Position numbers and translations under genes: made by a program. A stretch of 43,332 bases of DNA from Desulforudis sp. (GTDB lineage: Bacteria > Bacillota > Desulfotomaculia > Desulfotomaculales > Desulforudaceae): NCBI GenBank assembly GCA_003604975.1, contig QZIR01000025.1, forward strand, positions 1 to 43,332, given 5' to 3'. The notes below the pieces were generated by a model, which saw nothing but the letters and a program-made list of their open reading frames with translations, was not told the DNA's origin and made no database searches. Below are positions 38,441-43,332 of this stretch, in pieces. Every line of letters begins with the position of its first letter. Position 1 is the stretch's first letter.

Positions 38441-39634
38441 CTACCAAGTCGGCCCTGGCCCACCGTTCTGCAGGCACTCTATTATCTTACACCGTTCGAA
38501 ACGCTTGTAACGCTCGTCACGCTCGGCCCGTGGGATCACCCAACGATTCAGGCAGTACTGAGAAATCTCAGCAAGTGGCATGGTGCAGGATCGCACGTTT
38601 CTGTGCTTCCCTAATAGTACTTCACGCCAGTTCATTGCCAAAGGAATAGCATAGACCTCGCGTTCAATCCCGTGCTTTAAGATTGTATTGCCATTTATGC
38701 CAAGTTTCTCAAGCGCCGCTCTGGCTACACGGATCTTCCAATTTGGCCCCATCCCAAACCGATGACCTGATGCATATGGGTGTCCTTGGGCCTCAAGATA
38801 CGCGCGCAATGATTCAAAAATTTCACCGGAAAGATGGAAATGGCCAAATCCTTTTGTGATGCCAATTCGCATAAAGCGTGGCCCATCGGGGACAGCAAGG
38901 CGATTGTAGATTGATGATCTCCCAAGCGCAGAAGTCGTCGTCAGGAGCACCAGTCGTGCGCGGTTCTCGTTTCCGCTGATGACTGCCCGGAGACCGAGGT
39001 ATTTACGTTCATAGGCGGCTTTGATTTCATCGCTACCTATCATCGCAGCCACAAGCTTGCCGCCAATGAGCATAGAATATGGAGGGAGCGCTCCGAGCAC
39101 ATAGGCATCCATGACATGGACTAGGCGCTGGCGACGATCATTATGGGTCCATCCAACCCACGCATCTCGGGCTGAGAGGTTAAAAACCGGGTCTCCAAGG
39201 GCGAGTAGACCGATGAGGCAGCCGTTCTGCCGGTCCCGGACAAGGAATCGAAGCCTCCGCCCGAAGCCCTGAGAGACAGGAACCGACCAGAGCAGGCATG
39301 CGAGACGAAACAGACGTGATTCAGTTGTATCAGCCTTGACCTCTATAAGTTCCGGATTGATGCGGGCTGGATCAACCTCCCACCCATTTGCAAAGTTCTT
39401 AAAAAGTTCTGGCCTGCAGGTTGCTATGAACGACTTGTTCTGGTCCAGGACTTCCTGGCGATGCATTGAATGGAGATCGCGAATCCTCTGCTTCGAAATC
39501 TCTCCCTCTACGAAGTAACCTTTACAGTTCTTGGTGAATCCAAGATCTAAAAGGCGCTCATGAATCATCTGGTGCAACAAATGCACTTCTTTCGCAGGCT
39601 TATTTGCCACACCATCTGTCTCACACTTACTCAT
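38441..39634 (-). CDS. druA: DUF4338 protein, Druantia DruA-like
   Basis: This 397-aa protein fits the DUF4338 family that defines Druantia type I (DruA). It has RRLRFLVRDRQNGCLIGLLA near 127-145, FNLSARDAWVGW (151-162), VMDAYVLGALPPYSMLIGGK (174-193), a following SDEIKAAYERKYL, and LVLLTTTSALGRSSIYNRL (228-246). Biochemistry of the family is not established. The frame is open to 39733, but ATG at 39634 has GGGAGGAGG upstream and gives the usual family length. It is the first gene of the five-gene operon that ends with the nuclease. Codon use is less GC-biased than in the housekeeping genes, suggesting transfer. Confidence 0.8.
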   Translation of the reverse strand: MSKCETDGVANKPAKEVHLLHQMIHERLLDLGFTKNCKGYFVEGEISKQRIRDLHSMHRQEVLDQNKSFIATCRPELFKNFANGWEVDPARINPELIEVKADTTESRLFRLACLLWSVPVSQGFGRRLRFLVRDRQNGCLIGLLALGDPVFNLSARDAWVGWTHNDRRQRLVHVMDAYVLGALPPYSMLIGGKLVAAMIGSDEIKAAYERKYLGLRAVISGNENRARLVLLTTTSALGRSSIYNRLAVPDGPRFMRIGITKGFGHFHLSGEIFESLRAYLEAQGHPYASGHRFGMGPNWKIRVARAALEKLGINGNTILKHGIEREVYAIPLAMNWREVLLGKHRNVRSCTMPLAEISQYCLNRWVIPRAERDERYKRFERCKIIECLQNGGPGPTW

Positions 39635-39794
39635 GCCTGCCTTGCCTCCTCCCTGAGGCTCCCCACTGTTGTGAGTATGAGATATCCCCTGAGGTGAAAA
39701 TGTTCCGAGGATTGGGGAATAATTGTCAGTCAATTAATTATGATACTTTATATGTCCTATATCAGGAAAGAACTATTCAGGGGAGGTTTCAACA
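39635..39794 (-). promoter_or_regulatory. AT-rich leader of the Druantia-like operon
   Basis: This 160-nt spacer between the DUF1156 remnant and druA is AT-rich around 39715-39765 (ATTGACTGACAATTA and TATCATAATTAA on the minus strand). It is the only likely promoter region for the five downstream genes. No -35/-10 pair with good spacing could be fixed. Confidence 0.4.
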
Positions 39795-39983
39795 TTATCC
39801 GGCGGATTGAACCTGCGGTATGCCGGATGGCTTTAATACGTAGTTTAATACCTTGTTTTCAGGATAGTACCTGGTTTCCCGTTTTCTGCCACCGAAGTCA
39901 TGCTGACCGGAGACCTTGTTGATGGCCTCCAGCGGCAGGGCCACCTCGATGAGTGTTTTTTTACCGGGTTTTTCAGGAGACAT
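39795..39983 (-). pseudogene. Truncated start of a DUF1156 DNA methyltransferase
   Basis: The 62-codon frame opens with KKTLIEVALPLEAINK, the conserved start of DUF1156 adenine-specific methyltransferase proteins, preceded by a good AAGGA. After about 20 residues the match ends, and the expected HPSTLHLWWARRPL block is missing. What follows is unrelated and runs into a stop. It sits 17 nt after rloB, so it was probably the next gene of that operon. The breakpoint lies near 39920, close to where the Druantia-like operon begins. DUF1156 proteins occur in phage-defence gene sets. Confidence 0.65.
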
Positions 39984-40000
39984 ATATTCCTTCGGAAGAT

Positions 40001-40666
40001 TTATTTTTTCAAGTCGCGCAGATAAGCCACCAGATGATGCATCAGAGTCGATGGGTTGTCACTGCCACACTCTGCTGTATGATTTTCCAACCGGACAGCG
40101 TGAGTTAGGGCATTCGGCAGTTTATCTGCAAGGGCTTGAAAAAGACCAGTCACTCCCTTCTCGTATCCGGGTATGTGTCGCTTCAGATCTCTGATGACTG
40201 CGGCGCAGATGGAACCTGACGAACCGGTGGAACCGAAGGGCCTGGAGGTATAAACAAAGTGGAGGAGCAGCCAGATCTCGAAACAGGGAACAGAAGTGAT
40301 AGCGGCAATGGAAACATCCCTGCCCAGCTTCACTGTCTGGATTCGATTCAGGGCCTCTGTATAGGTTGGGTGGCGGTCCCGGTCGAAGACACAGAAAATC
40401 CGGTTGTATTTTTTCTCCCGCCGGTACTCGGTCAGGGCAAAATTCACAACACTGCGTGGCGATGAGCCGCACTCATCACCGGCAATCCGGATGTTGGCGG
40501 TGCTCAGTTTGAAGGCATCGCGAAGTTCTTTTAAATAGTTCGGTTCAGTCTTGCCCCCTTCGCAGACGATCAACACCACATCATAAGGCTCACGCTTTTG
40601 TGCCTCTCGACGCAGGGCAGCGGCTTTTCTTGCCTTTCTCCGGTGAAAAAGCTGATCCGGCGCCAT
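40001..40666 (-). CDS. rloB: RloB-like protein (AbiLii-type, Toprim-related)
   Basis: This 221-aa protein matches the RloB family: basic N-terminus (RRKARKAAALRREAQKRE), IVCEGGKTEPNYLKELRDAF at about 33-52, FDRDRHPTYTEAL and SVPCFEIWLLLHF. The acidic Glu and Asp-x-Asp positions recall a Toprim-type metal site. Its start shares one base with the rloA stop (TGATG), giving tight coupling. RloA/RloB pairs correspond to the AbiL abortive-infection type and are found in restriction and defence loci. Function with RloA as a phage-triggered effector is inferred from family knowledge. Confidence 0.85.
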   Translation of the reverse strand: MAPDQLFHRRKARKAAALRREAQKREPYDVVLIVCEGGKTEPNYLKELRDAFKLSTANIRIAGDECGSSPRSVVNFALTEYRREKKYNRIFCVFDRDRHPTYTEALNRIQTVKLGRDVSIAAITSVPCFEIWLLLHFVYTSRPFGSTGSSGSICAAVIRDLKRHIPGYEKGVTGLFQALADKLPNALTHAVRLENHTAECGSDNPSTLMHHLVAYLRDLKK

Positions 40667-41931
40667 CAGAGGGCAGCCTCGCTGGTATACGGCAAGGCAC
40701 CGTAGCGGCCGTTGAGATACCCCTTTTGCAGGGCTTCCCCGGCCCTGGGCTTAAAATCGGTGAGAGGGTAGAGATTGCTGGCGTTGGCCTGATCCTTTTC
40801 CACGAACCAGACCTGGTCCCGCCGAACCAGATCCTGGTCCAGAAGGGATGTGTCATGGGTGGTGAAGATCAACTGCCCGTTGGCCTGATTGGTTTTGCTG
40901 GCATGAAACAGGGAAAGGAGAAACCGCATGATCTGCGGATGCAGGCTGGTATCAAGTTCGTCAGCAAAGAGGATCTTGCCCTGGGCCAGGATGTCGAGCC
41001 ATGGGCCGGCATAGGCGAAGAGCTTGCGGGTGCCATCCGATTCTTCCTCCAGGGGGAGATGGACGGAAAGTTCACCGCCCCGCACCGGATGGAGGAAGCC
41101 CACGCGCATGGTCTTCTTGCCGTCCATTTTCTGGCGGAGATCTTCCTTTACGGCCTCCGGCCAGTCTGGAGGCAGGTCCTCAACCGAGAAATCCCTGGTT
41201 TCCATGACGATATCGGAGATGCTGATGTCGGCTTCATTCATGAAGGCGAGGATGTGTTGTTTCTTCTCCTCGTCCTGGCAGACCTTCATGCTGTAGCTCG
41301 GATTAAGCAGCATCCCGTGCCCGATGACAAAGAGCCGCTGGAACCAGGTGAAGACCGGCTTGAGCTGTTCACTGTTCCACTGGATGGCCGTGGAAAGAAA
41401 CAGGGCATTGCTCCTGGTCATCTCCTGCCACTGCTTCTTGCGGCCGATGAAGCGACTGCCGAAATACCATTCATAGCCGCGGTCCGGCAGGAACGTCCTT
41501 TCAAACCAGCGCTGGGAACGCCCTTCTGGATAGGCGATCAGCCATTCGTTGGTCACCCGTTCCCTGGTTGCGGCAAAACCGTACTGATAGCGGACACCTT
41601 CCTGGATGAACTGCACTTCGAACTCACTGGGACGGGACGGGCCAAGCTCATTGAACAGGAACGGGTTGACCGCGATCTTTTCGCCTTCCTGACGCTCCTT
41701 GGCCGAGGAAACGACAAACTGCTTTACAAACCCCATAGCGCGGATGAAGTTGCTTTTGCCGCCGGCATTGGGGCCGTAAACAACTGCCGAACGAAGCAGC
41801 CTAGGCAGCCCCGAAATCGGGCTGTCAAATGTATTGGTCTCCAGCAGGTCTTTTTGGGGAGTTGCAGTCAACGAAAGCTTCCGAGGCTCCCAAAAGGACC
41901 GATAATTGGCTACGCTGAACTCAATAAGCAT
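40666..41931 (-). CDS. rloA: RloA-like AAA ATPase (AbiLi-type)
   Basis: This 421-aa protein is an SMC/ABC-like AAA_21 ATPase. It begins MLIEFSVANYRSFWEPRKLS, with Walker A YGPNAGGKSN (Lys59), an SDGTRKLFA signature-like block, Walker B ILFADELDTSLHP and switch His in FTTHDTSLLDQ. Length and pattern fit RloA/AbiLi. It is followed at once by rloB. AGGA lies 8 nt before the ATG. Its leader overlaps the decayed end of an AbiEi-type antitoxin gene. The base composition resembles the chromosomal genes more than the Druantia-like operon does, pointing to a separate acquisition. Confidence 0.87.
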   Translation of the reverse strand: MLIEFSVANYRSFWEPRKLSLTATPQKDLLETNTFDSPISGLPRLLRSAVVYGPNAGGKSNFIRAMGFVKQFVVSSAKERQEGEKIAVNPFLFNELGPSRPSEFEVQFIQEGVRYQYGFAATRERVTNEWLIAYPEGRSQRWFERTFLPDRGYEWYFGSRFIGRKKQWQEMTRSNALFLSTAIQWNSEQLKPVFTWFQRLFVIGHGMLLNPSYSMKVCQDEEKKQHILAFMNEADISISDIVMETRDFSVEDLPPDWPEAVKEDLRQKMDGKKTMRVGFLHPVRGGELSVHLPLEEESDGTRKLFAYAGPWLDILAQGKILFADELDTSLHPQIMRFLLSLFHASKTNQANGQLIFTTHDTSLLDQDLVRRDQVWFVEKDQANASNLYPLTDFKPRAGEALQKGYLNGRYGALPYTSEAAL

Positions 41932-42016
41932 GGCAACAATCCTGCAAAATGAGGGGGAAAGGATATAATCCGTTTTTTATCAATATCCATATATTATCCT
42001 CATACTCTGCCAAAAA

Positions 42017-42252
42017 TCAAATTTTAAAAAGAAAAATGCAAAAAATCTGCAGAAAACAAGACGAGAATTGCTCATATAAGTCATAAACCCCATGACAGAC
42101 GCGGCGAATTTTGCCCGCCTTAGCAAGACTGGAAAGCGCTTGATGGATATTGTCCTCTCGCCGAATTCGGCAAAAAAATCTAACTTGGTAAAGGCCCAAC
42201 CCCTACCACGCCCGAATATCCTTGAAAGTATTTTATGTTCAACAGGTTGCAT
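42017..42252 (-). pseudogene. Frameshifted, truncated AbiEi/DUF6088-type antitoxin
   Basis: From ATG at 42252 the frame reads MQPVEHKILSRIFGRGRGWA, then FTKLDFFAEFG, the winged-helix N-terminus of DUF6088/AbiEi-like antitoxins. The next family block, DNIHQALSSLAKAGKIRRV followed by CHGVYDLYEQ, is present but in another frame. The switch falls near 42155 at GGCGAGAGGAC and is explained by loss of one G from a G run. After YDLYEQ the family sequence stops, so the 3' part is also lost. No AbiEii nucleotidyltransferase toxin gene is found nearby. Confidence 0.7.
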
Positions 42253-42309
42253 AGGAAAACCACGGCTATTTTTTTCAGGAAAAATAATGACTTTTCCTGA
42301 AAAAAGCAT

Positions 42310-42661
42310 AGCATTGACAAAGTGTCATTCGGAATCTCGAGAAATCATCCCGGTAAAGGTCCGAAATAAGCCGACTTTGGGAATATTGTCTTTGTCGTGC
42401 ACTGCGGCAGCCCCTGCATCGGACATGTTTCGGATCTCAATAGTTCGGATCCGCCGGTCAATGTTCGAACCCAGTGGGACAATGTTCGGACCTGGCTGGC
42501 AACTGGGGGCCTGCGGCCATGCCCCTCTTTTTCCAGTCAGCAGGCCGGTGCAAACTGGCCACAGGTAATCAGGTTGTCAGCCACGTCCTGCTACAACTTA
42601 TAGGGAGTTATACAGGGTTATAGTATCGTATACGACAAAGTCCATATAACTTTGGCACCAT
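42310..42661. other. Non-coding stretch with iterated TTCGGA motifs
   Basis: No gene is supported. TTCGGA-type hexamers occur at 42429-42434, 42444-42449, 42464-42469 (TTCGAA) and 42485-42490, spaced 15, 20 and 21 nt, three of them within an ATGTTCG-like context. Iterated ~20-nt repeats like this are found at the ends of IS21-family elements, but no transposase is present. The plus-strand frame across it shows only these repeats in translation. Confidence 0.35.
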
Positions 42662-42832
42662 CTATACCAGGCGAATCCTCGCGGTGAGCAGTTCCTGCTT
42701 CCTTTCGAAGATGGCAATGGCCGCATCCACCGTTTTCTCCTCCACAATATCCTGTTTCTGCGCGGCGCGATCCCGAATGGTCTCATGTTTCCGGTTTCCG
42801 CCGCCATGCTGAAAAACCTGGTACATAGACAT
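42662..42832 (-). other. Short open frame of unknown nature
   Basis: A 56-codon frame (MSMYQVFQHGGGNRKHETIR, ending LLTARIRLV) with GC-biased third positions like the chromosomal genes. It may be the tail or fragment of a lost gene. No family is recognised, and there is no clear ribosome-binding site. Confidence 0.25.
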
Positions 42833-43332
42833 GAACCAATAGAAAAATTTATTCAATTGATATCGATATATTATATATGCCATGCGCAATTTTTTTGGCC
42901 TATAACCCCTGTGGGGATGGCTCCGCCGCAATGTTGATCAGTTGGGTTTTGAGGGCGGATTCACGAGAAAAGAATAAAAAAAACGCCAAGCCTTTGAACC
43001 CGAGCCCCGCCGGAGGCAAACGCCCTTTCGCCTTCGCCACCTGAAGGTGCAGCATGGAAAGAGAAAGAGAGCAAGGCTGCGAGCTGGCGAGCACCCGCAG
43101 GGCCTGGCCTTGCTGGCTTTACCTTGCCATGCTACTGGGGAATTTGGAGGGTGGGCGGATGAAGCCCGGGTCCGCGCTGCGTTAGATTGCCCAACGGTCA
43201 GCTTGTGCCGCCGTGGCCGATGGTCCGGCTCGAACCACCGCGAGAAGTCACCTTCCCGATTCGCCCCCTTTGCTTTCAGCGTGGGACTGTTCACCGCTGC
43301 TATCCTCCGGCTGCATCCGTACCGGTCCAGGA
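42833..43332. other. Right end of window, no supported gene
   Basis: A reverse frame of 118 codons (42938-43294) is open but is rich in Ser, Arg, Pro and Cys and has no motif; I take it as spurious. The stretch includes the right copy of the imperfect direct repeat (43234-43260). GC content rises again here, and the end may belong to a mobile-element end or to the chromosome beyond the island. Confidence 0.3.
43234..43260 (+). repeat. Right copy of an imperfect direct repeat flanking the island
   Basis: Starts ACCACCGCGAGAAGTC and agrees with 27083-27109 at 23 of 27 positions in the same orientation. If both are real borders, they enclose the whole set of defence genes and remnants. Confidence 0.4.

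Noticed and set aside
42092-42568. 158-codon plus-strand frame
   Set aside because: Antisense to the antitoxin remnant and then translating the TTCGGA repeats; no motif or ribosome-binding site.
42938-43294. 118-codon minus-strand frame
   Set aside because: Arg/Ser/Pro/Cys-rich with no motif; similar-looking frames arise from GC-rich non-coding DNA. Kept only as a location for the direct repeat.

Overview
The window reads as a chromosomal segment of a Gram-negative, GC-rich bacterium, most likely a Desulfobacterota (delta-proteobacterial) relative. Pointers are the rplU-rpmA-obgE-proB-proA-nadD order, an NtrB/NtrC-like pair, rubredoxin, outer-membrane barrel and OmpA-like lipoproteins, and a FecR/OmpA/CHASE2 cluster. 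The genus is inferred from gene content only. No rRNA, tRNA or CRISPR array was seen.

Layout. (1) 402-3199 (+): a membrane histidine kinase and a sigma54-activating response regulator. (2) 14767-3233 (-): ribosomal proteins L21 and L27, then a terminator and hairpins, then obgE, proB, proA, nadD, an Endonuclease-Q-type PHP domain fused to a UvrD-like helicase, a hybrid histidine kinase with HPt, and a REC-PAS-GGDEF diguanylate cyclase. (3) 20113-14877 (-): a compact five-gene operon of LolA-like periplasmic protein, two FtsX permeases, an ABC ATPase and an outer-membrane barrel protein, which looks like a complete trans-envelope lipid or lipoprotein route. (4) 20430-27013 (+): rubredoxin, SYLF lipid-binding protein, a FecR / OmpA-lipoprotein / CHASE2-HD-GYP cluster, a small lipoprotein, an OmpA-family protein and an ankyrin lipoprotein.

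(5) From about 27.0 kb to the right edge the character changes to a defence island, all on the minus strand and visibly less GC-rich in the 27.5-39.7 kb block. Its core is a tightly packed five-gene operon (39634 to 27570): a DUF4338 protein of the Druantia DruA type, an unrecognised 984-aa protein, an unrecognised 360-aa protein overlapping it by 4 nt, an 1850-aa DUF1998 helicase of the DruE type, and a PD-(D/E)XK nuclease with a four-Cys iron-sulfur-type cluster and an extra C-terminal domain. It looks like a Druantia type I-like system whose middle genes differ from the standard set and which carries its own Cas4/AddB-like nuclease. This is the best candidate for an undescribed system here.

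Upstream of it lie an intact RloA/RloB (AbiL-like) pair, a truncated DUF1156 methyltransferase start and a frameshifted AbiEi-type (DUF6088) antitoxin remnant, so the locus has gained and lost several defence modules. Imperfect direct repeats near 27083 and 43234, clustered inverted repeats near 27131-27195, a tandem TTTTGGGGGCT repeat at 27275-27297 and IS-end-like iterations near 42429-42490 hint at how it was assembled. All family calls come from reading motifs; no search was run.
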